NCBI GenBank assembly: GCA_021163945.1
Contig: JAGGTC010000181.1
Coordinates: forward strand, 1 to 9,628
Origin: Deltaproteobacteria bacterium
Lineage (GTDB): Bacteria; Desulfobacterota; Desulfofervidia; Desulfofervidales; DG-60
Reading direction: 5' to 3'
DNA length: 9,628 bases
In this document: piece by piece, positions 1 through 6,285 of the stretch
How the letters are laid out: the number at the start of each line of letters is the position of its first letter
How positions within the stretch are numbered: position 1 is the stretch's first letter
Program-made: the position numbers and the translations under genes
Notes under the pieces: model-generated
What the model was told of the DNA's origin: nothing
Databases searched by the model: none
What the model saw: the letters and a program-made list of their open reading frames with translations, nothing else

Positions 1-97
1 TAATAACCTCCATCATCTACCATATAATAAAGCAAAATTTATACCAGGCCTTATGTTAAAGGCATGATAATTGCATTTTGTCATTGAGGAGGTGGAT
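1..97. other. Left-edge intergenic region, possibly between divergent genes
   Basis: No gene is seen here on the + strand before the CBS gene at 98. A perfect TATAAT lies at 23-28 (+), but its -35 position falls on the window edge and cannot be judged. On the minus strand, GGAGG (complement of 7-11) is followed by six bases before the edge, so a leftward gene may start just outside the window. Both points are weak. Confidence 0.3.
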
Positions 98-499
98 ATG
101 AGGATAGGAGAGATAATGACTGACAAGGTAGAGTATATAGACCATGAGGCAAATATTTATGAGGCTATAGAGAAGATGATTGATAAGAGGATCAGGTCTT
201 TAGTTGTAAGGCCAAAAGATGAAAAGGATGTCTATGGGGTTATAACGGTAAGGGATATAGTCTTTAAGGTTATAAAGAAAAATCTTGATCTAGATAAGGT
301 AAAGGTAGAAGATGTTGCATCAAAGCCATTAGTCTGTATTGATGAGGAGGTGGAGATAGAGCACGTTGTGAAACTAATGGAAAAGTTTAATATTGCAAGG
401 ATCTTTGTAACCAGAGGGAGGAAAGTAATTGGGGTTGTTGCCTTACTAGATGTTATAGTTGGTTATCTGAGAGAGAGGATAAAAGAAGGGCATCTTTAG
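98..499 (+). CDS. Two-CBS-domain protein (copy A), 133 aa
   Basis: This small soluble protein consists almost entirely of a Bateman module, that is, two CBS domains at about residues 1-60 and 70-130. CBS pairs generally bind AMP, ADP, ATP or SAM and act as regulatory sensors; the ligand here is not known. The first domain ends with the usual ribose-binding pattern, GVITVRDIV (G47, T50, D53). The equivalent in the second domain is GVVALLDVI, with Ala where Thr or Ser is expected. The start is the ATG at 98 because AGGAGG at 87-92 sits five bases before it. The upstream TTG at 71 would add nine residues with no better ribosome binding site. It lies 48 bases ahead of a TauE/SafE permease and is a clear paralogue of the CBS gene at 2467, which precedes another transporter. 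Likely role, by inference: nucleotide-responsive control of the neighbouring permease or its gene. Confidence 0.9.
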   Translation: MRIGEIMTDKVEYIDHEANIYEAIEKMIDKRIRSLVVRPKDEKDVYGVITVRDIVFKVIKKNLDLDKVKVEDVASKPLVCIDEEVEIEHVVKLMEKFNIARIFVTRGRKVIGVVALLDVIVGYLRERIKEGHL

Positions 500-501
500 T
501 G

Positions 502-529
502 TAGACACTTTGTTGACAATAAGTGTCTA
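502..529. promoter_or_regulatory. Perfect 9-bp inverted repeat between the CBS and permease genes
   Basis: TAGACACTT at 502-510 is an exact inverted copy of AAGTGTCTA at 521-529, with ten bases between. The run after it on the + strand is A-rich rather than T-rich, so it is not a rightward intrinsic terminator. It surrounds a consensus TTGACA (513-518), which would suit an operator over a -35 box. A remnant of a small mobile element is an alternative. Confidence 0.5.
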
Positions 530-542
530 AAAAAGTTACATT
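513..542 (+). promoter_or_regulatory. Candidate promoter for the TauE/SafE permease
   Basis: TTGACA at 513-518 matches the -35 consensus exactly. TACATT at 537-542, 18 bases on, is a moderate -10 (4 of 6). Transcription would begin near 548, the GTG start of the permease, giving a leaderless message. The -10 is weak, so the gene may instead be read through from the CBS gene. Confidence 0.35.
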
Positions 543-547
543 TTTGG

Positions 548-1372
548 GTGGGCTTTTACCTTTTTATATTGCCTGCGATTGCATTTTTTATTGCCATGCT
601 TGCCTCCCAAGGTGGTGTCTCAGGGGCATTTCTCCTTATGCCTGTTCAAATAAGTCTTCTTGGGATTACCTCCCCTGTGGCAAGTGCTACTAACCTGGCC
701 TATAATATAATTGCCATCCCCAGTGGGATTCAGAGATTTAGAAAGGAAAGAAGGTTTATCTTCCCTCTTGCCCTCTCTATTATACTTGGAAGTGTCCCTG
801 GTGCATTTATAGGTGCACTTATCAGGATCAAATTTTTGCTTGATCCAAGACCATTTAAATTTTTTGTTGGCCTTGTTTTGATATGCCTTGGCTTAAGGCT
901 GATACTGATAAAAAGGAGAAAGGTAGATGCAGTTACCGATGTTCAGATCAGATACATGTCTCTTAAAAAGGTTATTTTTTCCTTTGCCCATAAAGAATTT
1001 TCCTTTTCACCTGTTATTATCTTTCTCCTTGTCCTCTTTACCGGAACTGTTTCTGGGGCCTATGGAATTGGCGGTGGGGCGTTGCTTTCTCCTATTTTGA
1101 TCTCTGTATTTTTCCTCCCACCCCATGCCATAGCCAGCTCAACCCTTACAGGGACATTTACCACCTCTATAATGGGGGTATGTTTTTATTATATGCTGGG
1201 CTATTCGCCCAATTGGAGGGTTGCCATCTTGTTTGGAATTGGCGGTATGCTGGGTATGTATGTAGGGGCAAGAACACAAAAATATATACCAGAAAGGGCT
1301 ATCAAATTTATCTTGGCTATTCTTATATTTATCCCTGCCCTAAAGTATATCTTTTCTTATTTTTTGCAGTAA
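548..1372 (+). CDS. TauE/SafE-family membrane permease, 274 aa
   Basis: This is an inner-membrane transporter of the TauE/SafE (DUF81) family, whose members export or import sulfite, sulfonates, organosulfur compounds and other small anions; the substrate cannot be read from sequence. It has the internally duplicated family architecture. The first half holds QGGVSGAFLLMP (about 21-32), a degenerate form of the repeat motif. The second half holds the canonical GIGGGALLSP (173-182). About seven or eight hydrophobic segments flank a basic central loop (about 118-155). The length is normal for the family. The start is uncertain: GTG at 548 has no Shine-Dalgarno but coincides with the predicted transcription start. 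The 3' end overlaps the convergent nucleotidyltransferase gene by 16 bases. It follows a CBS gene by 48 bases, suggesting a regulated transport cassette. Confidence 0.85.
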   Translation: MGFYLFILPAIAFFIAMLASQGGVSGAFLLMPVQISLLGITSPVASATNLAYNIIAIPSGIQRFRKERRFIFPLALSIILGSVPGAFIGALIRIKFLLDPRPFKFFVGLVLICLGLRLILIKRRKVDAVTDVQIRYMSLKKVIFSFAHKEFSFSPVIIFLLVLFTGTVSGAYGIGGGALLSPILISVFFLPPHAIASSTLTGTFTTSIMGVCFYYMLGYSPNWRVAILFGIGGMLGMYVGARTQKYIPERAIKFILAILIFIPALKYIFSYFLQ

Positions 1373-2109
1373 AACGATTTTATCTCTTTTTTAAAAAAAC
1401 TAATTGCAGAGACGATATCTACCGAAGACAACATTTGTAAAAGGTCGTTTTTAGTTTCCTTAATAATTGCTTCAGCATTTTCTGCAACATGATCAAAAAA
1501 GGCTAAAACATATTCCCAATCCTCTAAAAGGGCCTCCCTTTGTATAGCCTTTTTATAAAGGTGTAAAAAATTTGGTAATTTTCTCTTTATAAATAGAGTT
1601 GTTAGGTCTATTATGTCCTTTGCCTCTCCTCTAGAAATAACAGAGGCAATTTTGTTTATAGAAATATTATCTAAGGTATCTAATCTAATTTTTGTTTGAG
1701 AACAGACAATAATTGGCCTTTCTTCGTCGGAAGAGAGGTGATCAATGACAAAATCAACTTTTATATCACCTATCTTACAGGAATAAAACGTCTCTGTTAC
1801 AGCGAATGTTTGTTGTGGCTTAAGTACGTTTTCTAGTAAGGCAGAGAGTTCTTTAAGATCTAAGGATTGCTTAATGGTGAAAAAATCTAAATCCCTTGAT
1901 CGTCTATGTCCAAGGTAGAATACCGATAGGGCAGTACCACCAGTAAAAAAGAAGTCATCAAATACTTTAGGTAAATTGAATATTTTCAGAAGTAATTCCC
2001 TCTGCCCTTTAGTAGCATAGGCAAATACTCTTTCTTTTATTTTCCCATTTTTTGAAGGTTTTGTGCTACTCTCTGCCATGCCCTGATTCTTATTGGATTT
2101 TTTAGCCAT
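1357..2109 (-). CDS. AbiEii/AbiGii-type nucleotidyltransferase (toxin-like), 250 aa
   Basis: This is a DUF1814/AbiEii-family protein with a polymerase-beta-like nucleotidyltransferase fold. Visible hallmarks are GGTAL (57-61), YLGHR (65-69), S71 and the DLD acidic pair (D73, D75), then a third likely metal-binding acid in KVDF (D119), and the conserved downstream helix with K153, R160, K164-D165 and D168. The catalytic set looks intact. AbiEii proteins are toxin components of AbiE-type toxin-antitoxin or phage-defence systems. Many stand-alone relatives have no proven role. No AbiEi-type winged-helix antitoxin is present. The partner position is taken by an overlapping 108-residue ORF upstream. 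Residues 1-25 are basic, polar and non-conserved in character, and M11 (ATG at 2079) is an alternative start that would shorten the overlap. Neither start has a good Shine-Dalgarno, suggesting translational coupling. Confidence 0.85.
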   Translation of the reverse strand: MAKKSNKNQGMAESSTKPSKNGKIKERVFAYATKGQRELLLKIFNLPKVFDDFFFTGGTALSVFYLGHRRSRDLDFFTIKQSLDLKELSALLENVLKPQQTFAVTETFYSCKIGDIKVDFVIDHLSSDEERPIIVCSQTKIRLDTLDNISINKIASVISRGEAKDIIDLTTLFIKRKLPNFLHLYKKAIQREALLEDWEYVLAFFDHVAENAEAIIKETKNDLLQMLSSVDIVSAISFFKKEIKSFYCKK

Positions 2110-2363
2110 AATTTAAATTTCCGAATACCATTTAAAATCTCTTTTGAACTAAAAAAATAGTAGCCTTCAGCACAATTGCCTCGTTCTAAGAAACGAAGAA
2201 GGATACAATTAAATTGCCTTCTTGCATTCCAGTCACCATTTTGGGCCTTTTTTCTTAAGGTATTTAAATATTGAATAAACTCTTCATAATCCATCTTTTT
2301 AATTTTTTCATTGTCCCAGAAGATTGTATTAAATCGAAAATAGCGAAATGGTCTAAATCGCAT
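2037..2363 (-). CDS. Unrecognised 108-aa protein overlapping the AbiEii-like gene
   Basis: I do not recognise this family. The protein is basic and rich in aromatic residues and arginine, with an N-terminal stretch of alternating Arg, Phe and Tyr and a probably helical remainder. It has no membrane segment and no histidine, so it cannot carry the RX4-6H site of HEPN toxins. Its last 24 codons overlap the start of the AbiEii-like gene in another frame (73 bases). Both lie on the minus strand behind one promoter, so they are probably co-expressed. By position it is the candidate partner or antitoxin of the nucleotidyltransferase, but sequence does not prove this. No Shine-Dalgarno precedes the ATG. 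The predicted transcription start lies one base upstream, giving a leaderless message. An internal ATG (complement of 2292-2294) is an alternative start. Confidence 0.65.
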   Translation of the reverse strand: MRFRPFRYFRFNTIFWDNEKIKKMDYEEFIQYLNTLRKKAQNGDWNARRQFNCILLRFLERGNCAEGYYFFSSKEILNGIRKFKLWLKNPIRIRAWQRVAQNLQKMGK

Positions 2364-2370
2364 AGTTAAA

Positions 2371-2398
2371 GATATAGCATATTTAATTCATTTGGCAA
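2371..2398 (-). promoter_or_regulatory. Promoter of the AbiEii-like gene pair
   Basis: Read on the minus strand, TTGCCA (complement of 2393-2398) is followed after 16 bases by TATATC (complement of 2371-2376), and TGC just before it makes an extended -10. Transcription would start around 2364, immediately at the ATG of the 108-residue ORF. Confidence 0.45.
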
Positions 2399-2466
2399 AT
2401 AAGAGCTTGCAGGAGTTTTTGTTTACTAGTATCCTTAAAAAAATTTTATAGGAAATGGAGGCTTAT

Positions 2467-2871
2467 ATGAAGGCAGAGGAGATAATGAATAAGAGGATAG
2501 AGTACATAGAATCTGATGCAACTGTATATGATGCCATAGAGAAGATGGTTGATAGAAGAATTAGGTCTTTGGTAGTAAGGCCTAAAGACGAAAAAGATGT
2601 CTATGGGGTTATAACAGGGAGGGATATAGTCTTTAGGGTTGTATATAAGAATCTTGATCCAAATAAAATAAAGGTTGAAGAGATTACGTCAAAGCCATTG
2701 GTTTGCATTGATAAAGACATGGATATAGAGCATGTAATAAAATTGATGGAAAAGTTTAACATTGCAAGGATCTTTGTATGTGAACAAAAGAAAATCCTTG
2801 GGGTTGTTTCCCTCTTTGATGTTATGGCCGGTTCATTGATAAAAAGGGCAAGGAGGGGACATTTTGCTTAA
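2467..2871 (+). CDS. Two-CBS-domain protein (copy B), 134 aa
   Basis: Paralogue of the CBS gene at 98, aligning end to end without gaps. Identity is near 65 percent by hand count, with conserved blocks such as RSLVVRPKDEKDVYGVIT and EKFNIARIFV. Both domains keep the G-x-x-T/S-x-x-D ribose-contact pattern: GVITGRD at 47-53 and GVVSLFD at 112-118. The start is the ATG at 2467, because GGAGG at 2457-2461 lies five bases before it. The earlier in-frame ATG at 2455 overlaps that ribosome binding site, and the chosen start aligns with copy A. Its end overlaps the DUF47 gene by eight bases, and that gene overlaps or abuts a PiT permease, so the three form a tight operon. Likely role, by inference: adenine-nucleotide-responsive regulator of phosphate (or other oxyanion) uptake. 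Confidence 0.9.
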   Translation: MKAEEIMNKRIEYIESDATVYDAIEKMVDRRIRSLVVRPKDEKDVYGVITGRDIVFRVVYKNLDPNKIKVEEITSKPLVCIDKDMDIEHVIKLMEKFNIARIFVCEQKKILGVVSLFDVMAGSLIKRARRGHFA

Positions 2872-3490
2872 AAGGCTATTTTTTGGTGGAAAGATAGAGC
2901 AAGAGGTTATAGAGAAAATAAAGAGGCACATAAAAATCCTTTGTTCTGCTTGTGAAACATTTAAGACTGCAATTGAGAAGAGGGATAAGAAAATGATGTT
3001 GGGCGTTTTTGATTTAGAAAGGGAAGGGGATATTATAAGGAGAAAGATCATTTCAAATATCTATGAAGGGGCATTTTTGCCATTTTTGCGTCCAAGCATA
3101 TGCAAGCTTGTTGAAATAGTAGATGATACCATCGATTTGGTGGAAGATGCCGCCTTTGAATATACAGATTCAGAATTGGATAACGAAACAAAGGAAGATT
3201 GCATAAAGATTGCGGATATGAACCTAAAGATGTGTGAGATATTTTTGATTGCCTTTGAATCACTGCTCAAGGGAGAGGACTTAAGAGAGAAGAACTTGGC
3301 CATTAGGATCTATGAGAAAAAGATTGATGAGATAAAATTTGATTTGATAAAAAGGCTTAAGACAAAGGAGGTAAAGAGTTTTTGGGAAGGGAAGATGATC
3401 TCAGATTTTATATATCATCTAACAAATATAAGTGATTTGATTGAAGATGCTAGTGATTATTTACAAATAATAAATGTAAGCCTAAGATGA
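2864..3490 (+). CDS. DUF47/PhoU-like PiT accessory protein, 208 aa
   Basis: This is an all-helical cytosolic protein of the DUF47 (TIGR00153) family, a PhoU relative almost always found beside PiT phosphate permeases and thought to modulate them. The family-like opening LKRLFFGG and a helical body with repeated acidic/hydrophobic patterns (IVDDTIDLVEDAA near 85-97, ISDLIEDASDYL near 190-201) match PhoU-type bundles that hold metal-binding Asp/Glu residues. The length is typical. The start is TTG at 2864: AGGAGG at 2851-2856 sits seven bases upstream, and translation is coupled to the CBS gene by the eight-base overlap. The stop abuts the next gene's ATG with no gap, so the permease and this protein should be made together. 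Confidence 0.85.
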   Translation: MLKRLFFGGKIEQEVIEKIKRHIKILCSACETFKTAIEKRDKKMMLGVFDLEREGDIIRRKIISNIYEGAFLPFLRPSICKLVEIVDDTIDLVEDAAFEYTDSELDNETKEDCIKIADMNLKMCEIFLIAFESLLKGEDLREKNLAIRIYEKKIDEIKFDLIKRLKTKEVKSFWEGKMISDFIYHLTNISDLIEDASDYLQIINVSLR

Positions 3491-4429
3491 ATGATAAATC
3501 CGATACCAATTATAGCCTGTGGTCTGATAGCCCTTAGTATCGGTTCAAATGATACATCCAATGCACTTGGAATATGTGTAGGGTGCGAGATAATAAGGTT
3601 TAGAAAGGCCGTATTTTTATTTGGATTCTTTGTCTTAATTGGGATAACATTACAAGGTGGGAGGGTGATGAGGACTGTTGGAAAGGAAATCTTGGAGATA
3701 AATTTATATATTGTAAGTATATCTCTACTTGTATCTGCAATTTTGGTCATTGTTTCAAATTGGTGGAGATTGCCAGTCTCAACCCATCAGGTAATAATTG
3801 GGAGTTTGACAGGCTCTGGAGTGGCATTTGGAGTAGGTATAAACCTTGATTCCCTTTTAAAGATCCTTTTATCATGGGCCATATCCCCATTTGGTGCCCT
3901 CTTCCTCTCAATAATACTCTATAGGATAATGGAAAAGACCCTCTCAAAACTGCCTTTTTTCCAGATTGAAAGAATTCTTAAGATCTTATTGCTCATAAGT
4001 AGTGTTTTAATAGCCTATAATACCGGAGCAAATGAGCTTGCAACTGTCCTAGGCCCTATTATCCACTCTGGCCTGATAGACCAAGGATGGGCATCGCTAA
4101 TGGGCTCCCTCTTTGTATTGTTTGGCGCTGTGCTTCTAAGCCATAGGGTTATAGAGACCATCGGAAAAGGGATAACGGCACTAGACCCCTATTCAGGGTT
4201 TGCAGCACAGTTTGGTGCAGGTGCCTGCGTCCTCCTCTTTACCTGCCTTGGGATGCCAGTTTCAACAACATATTGCATAATTGGTGGGATTAGTGGTGTT
4301 GGCATTTCAAAGGGGATTGGTACTGTAAGGATTGACCTGATTAAGAAGATAGCCCTAAGTTGGCTCTTAACACCACTTTTTTCATTCTTAATTTGTTTTA
4401 TAATTATTTCAAGTTTGACAAATGGTTAA
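3491..4429 (+). CDS. PiT-family inorganic phosphate (oxyanion) permease, 312 aa
   Basis: This is an inner-membrane transporter with the PiT (PF01384) duplicated fold. The N-terminal signature is GSNDTSNALG (18-27), close to the usual GANDVANA. The C-terminal half has NTGANELATVLGP (177-189), where Glu182 replaces the usual Asp and Thr replaces Asn. Each half also has the second conserved block: WWRLPVSTHQ and GMPVSTTY. About nine or ten hydrophobic segments are present. PiT proteins use H+ or Na+ to import phosphate, sometimes with metals. Some relatives (CysP) carry sulfate, but those lose the GAND motif, so phosphate is preferred. Its ATG follows the DUF47 stop directly and lacks a strong Shine-Dalgarno, implying coupling. 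It ends the CBS-DUF47-PiT operon. The acid substitution makes the exact ion and coupling uncertain. Confidence 0.85.
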   Translation: MINPIPIIACGLIALSIGSNDTSNALGICVGCEIIRFRKAVFLFGFFVLIGITLQGGRVMRTVGKEILEINLYIVSISLLVSAILVIVSNWWRLPVSTHQVIIGSLTGSGVAFGVGINLDSLLKILLSWAISPFGALFLSIILYRIMEKTLSKLPFFQIERILKILLLISSVLIAYNTGANELATVLGPIIHSGLIDQGWASLMGSLFVLFGAVLLSHRVIETIGKGITALDPYSGFAAQFGAGACVLLFTCLGMPVSTTYCIIGGISGVGISKGIGTVRIDLIKKIALSWLLTPLFSFLICFIIISSLTNG

Positions 4430-4443
4430 TATTGTACTAAAGA
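4415..4443 (+). promoter_or_regulatory. Weak candidate promoter for the SEC-C gene
   Basis: TTGACA at 4415-4420, inside the last codons of the permease gene, is a perfect -35. The best -10 choices are TAAAGA (4438-4443, 17-base spacing) or TACTAA (4435-4440, 14-base spacing); both are poor. Transcription would start near 4450. Confidence 0.3.
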
Positions 4444-4468
4444 AAATCTAAAATTTGTGAATATTTTT

Positions 4469-5650
4469 ATGTCCTACGAAAGACTAACAGATAAGGAATT
4501 TTTAGACCTCATTTTTTCTAAAGGTGATAAGTTGGGAGAGGATTTTCTAAAAGAGGCAAGAAAGAGAAGGGATTCCATCCTCCCTTATCTTAGAGATATA
4601 GTCTTAGATGAGCGGAATTATCAAAGGGAAGATGAGGGATTTTGGGGGGTAGTTCATGCAGTTCACCTACTGGGGATTCTTGAGGATAAGGAGGGAATAG
4701 AGGCACTTTTTAGCGCCCTTGAGTACTCAGACAAATACAATATCAGTTGGATTTGGGAGGCGCTGCCTGAATGTTTTCTCAGGATTGGAAAGACATCATT
4801 ACCAAAACTGATGGAATATTTAAAAAATAACAATGATATTCCAAAGAATTTAACTGTGATGGAGTCTATCTGGAATCTTTATGAGAGGTTTCCCGAAGAG
4901 CGCTTACACATTGAGAAATTTTTCCTAAATCTACTGAATGATGCATCTGTAGACCCAGAGATAAAGGGGTATATTATTGCAGACTTTGCCAAGATGGGAA
5001 GAAGCGACTTAAAGCCCTTATTTGATAGGCTTTTTGAGAGGGGAGAGATAGACCTTAAAACCGTCACCCCCAATGATATTGATAATTTCCTAAAACAAAG
5101 ACCTGAAATGCCTACATTTATAGTAGAGATTGAAAAATTCTATAGCAAGGAGGCTATAGAGGAGAGGCAAGAGAGGTGGAGGGAAGAAAAGGAATTGGAG
5201 TTTATTGATTTTCTGTTGGAAAATTATAATAAGATTGGGAGGAATGAACCATGTCCATGTGGGTCTGGTAAGAAGTTTAAGAAATGCCATCTGCCCATCA
5301 TTGAGGCCAAAAGGAGGGAACTAGCAGAGACAAGAGAAAGACTAAATAAACTAATGGAAAATGCAGCAGTAATCTCTGTTTTAAAAGAGACAGAGATGAA
5401 AATGAGACAAATCCTGGCCAAACAGGATAAGGCCTATCTATTTAAAGAGATAGAGAAAAATATAATTGAGGCCGCGAGGGCCTCAAATGAAGAGTTTATT
5501 GAGAGGGGCATGTCATACTATCTTCAGCCAATATTTGATAAACTTGAATTTCAAAACGAAAATGAGGCCGAAGAATTTTCAGGATTCTTAATGGATTACT
5601 GGAATGCCATCATCTACTTGTATAAGGGATTTGGAGATTATAGCCACTAA
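4469..5650 (+). CDS. Helical-repeat protein with SEC-C zinc motif, 393 aa
   Basis: The N-terminal half (about 30-200) is a string of amphipathic helices of HEAT-like character. It is followed by a charged helix and then a SEC-C motif, IGRNEPCPCGSGKKFKKCH, at about 256-274. Its zinc ligands, in C-x-C-x8-C-H spacing, are C262, C264, C273 and H274, all intact. SEC-C motifs occur at the C-terminus of SecA, where they bind zinc and help contact SecB or the ribosome, and in many stand-alone proteins of unknown role. The arrangement resembles DUF1186-type proteins, though I cannot confirm that. The last about 120 residues are charged and helical. No signal peptide or membrane segment is seen. The start is unsure: ATG at 4469 and GTG at 4457 (four residues longer) both lack a Shine-Dalgarno. 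It follows the PiT gene by 39 bases and is convergent with the next gene. Confidence 0.8.
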   Translation: MSYERLTDKEFLDLIFSKGDKLGEDFLKEARKRRDSILPYLRDIVLDERNYQREDEGFWGVVHAVHLLGILEDKEGIEALFSALEYSDKYNISWIWEALPECFLRIGKTSLPKLMEYLKNNNDIPKNLTVMESIWNLYERFPEERLHIEKFFLNLLNDASVDPEIKGYIIADFAKMGRSDLKPLFDRLFERGEIDLKTVTPNDIDNFLKQRPEMPTFIVEIEKFYSKEAIEERQERWREEKELEFIDFLLENYNKIGRNEPCPCGSGKKFKKCHLPIIEAKRRELAETRERLNKLMENAAVISVLKETEMKMRQILAKQDKAYLFKEIEKNIIEAARASNEEFIERGMSYYLQPIFDKLEFQNENEAEEFSGFLMDYWNAIIYLYKGFGDYSH

Positions 5651-5654
5651 AAAT

Positions 5655-6155
5655 CTATTTCTTTGGTAGCTTTTCTTCAACAAATCTTTCCCCTGCCTCA
5701 GAGATCTTATATAGTCCTTTCTTTTCACCCTTTATCACAAAACCACGCTTACTTGAGGCATCCCAAATGGCCTGACTATATTTTTTAGGTACTGGCAGTC
5801 TAAGTGTCTCATAAAGATCTTTTATATCCGTTGTTGTAAATTCCTCTTTTCCTTTAAAATGTTTTAGGTAATAAGCAAAGACCGTTACAGTAGCTACTTG
5901 GCTCTTTGGTTTTTTTTCATTATAAAATTTAAGCAGCTCCTCCTCAGGGATCTTCTCAACCTTCTCCTTTTCTAATTCAGGCATCTTTCTTTTCTTAACC
6001 GGTCTGGCCTCCTTAGTCTTGCCCCTAAGATACGGCATCAATTCATTTTTCAGATACTCCCACCCCTCCCTTACAAGGGATTCAGGCCCTTCAATGTTAA
6101 AGGTAGTCCCTGCAAAATTTACCTCGATCTTTGCCCTTTCTTCCGCCTTTTCCAT
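5655..6155 (-). CDS. Hypothetical protein, probable winged-helix C-terminal domain, 166 aa
   Basis: I do not recognise a named family. Three parts can be seen. Residues about 6-40 form a short strand-strand-helix unit of the type IEVNFAGTTFNIEG. A charged Lys/Glu-rich linker spans about 43-85. A C-terminal domain (about 87-166) reads like a winged helix: helix AYYLKHF, TTTDIKDLYETLRL, the possible recognition helix QAIWDASSKRGFV, then a wing-like KGLYKISEAGERFVEE. It may be a DNA-binding or protein-interaction protein. The start is the ATG at 6155 (complement). GGAGG lies five bases before it, while the upstream ATG four codons earlier overlaps that ribosome binding site. It stops four bases from the convergent SEC-C gene and diverges from the GNAT-hldD-lptE operon, so it could regulate that operon, but nothing shows this directly. 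Confidence 0.75.
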   Translation of the reverse strand: MEKAEERAKIEVNFAGTTFNIEGPESLVREGWEYLKNELMPYLRGKTKEARPVKKRKMPELEKEKVEKIPEEELLKFYNEKKPKSQVATVTVFAYYLKHFKGKEEFTTTDIKDLYETLRLPVPKKYSQAIWDASSKRGFVIKGEKKGLYKISEAGERFVEEKLPKK

Positions 6156-6185
6156 CTTTTCCTCCATTTTTTTTATTTTTTAATC

Positions 6186-6214
6186 ATTTTAATGCATCTT
6201 ATAATTACACGCAA
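6186..6214 (-). promoter_or_regulatory. Candidate promoter of the winged-helix-like gene
   Basis: On the minus strand, TTGCGT (complement of 6209-6214) and TAAAAT (complement of 6186-6191) are 17 bases apart. The -35 is weak (3 of 6) and the -10 good (5 of 6). The leader would be about 24 bases and include the GGAGG ribosome binding site. Confidence 0.3.
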
Positions 6215-6248
6215 TACCCAAATTGATTTCTGGCCTAGGTTTTATCCC

Positions 6249-6277
6249 TTGATTTCCTCAGTGCCTTTTTCTACAAT
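6249..6277 (+). promoter_or_regulatory. Promoter of the GNAT-hldD-lptE operon
   Basis: TTGATT (6249-6254), a 17-base spacer and TACAAT (6272-6277) give a good sigma-70-type promoter. The predicted start near 6284 falls within two bases of the ATG at 6286, and no Shine-Dalgarno is present, so the message is probably leaderless. Confidence 0.55.
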
Positions 6278-6285
6278 ATTAATTG

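Noticed and set aside
500..540. The inverted repeat after the CBS gene as an intrinsic terminator
   Set aside because: The stem is AT-rich and is followed by A residues, not T residues, in the direction of transcription.
1180..1440. A + strand frame overlapping the end of the permease
   Set aside because: It is a shifted frame of the permease gene with a Cys/Tyr-rich translation and no start signals.
2037..2363. The 108-aa ORF as a HEPN partner, giving a HEPN-MNT toxin-antitoxin pair
   Set aside because: It contains no histidine, so the HEPN RX4-6H site is impossible, and the nucleotidyltransferase is larger and AbiEii-like rather than a minimal MNT antitoxin.
2833..3750. Open frames antisense to the DUF47 and PiT genes (for example 3061-3303 and 3457-3750 on the minus strand)
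   Set aside because: They lie wholly opposite well-supported genes, have no ribosome binding sites, and encode low-complexity Ser/Ile-rich or hydrophobic chains without family features.
3491..4429. The PiT-family gene as a CysP-type sulfate permease
   Set aside because: CysP proteins lose the GAND motif, whereas GSND is kept here, and the DUF47 neighbour favours a phosphate carrier. It is not fully excluded.
5640..5685. Possible bidirectional terminator between the convergent SEC-C and winged-helix-like genes
   Set aside because: Only a short imperfect stem (AGCCAC against GGTAGCT) can be drawn, with mismatches and no clear T-run in either direction.
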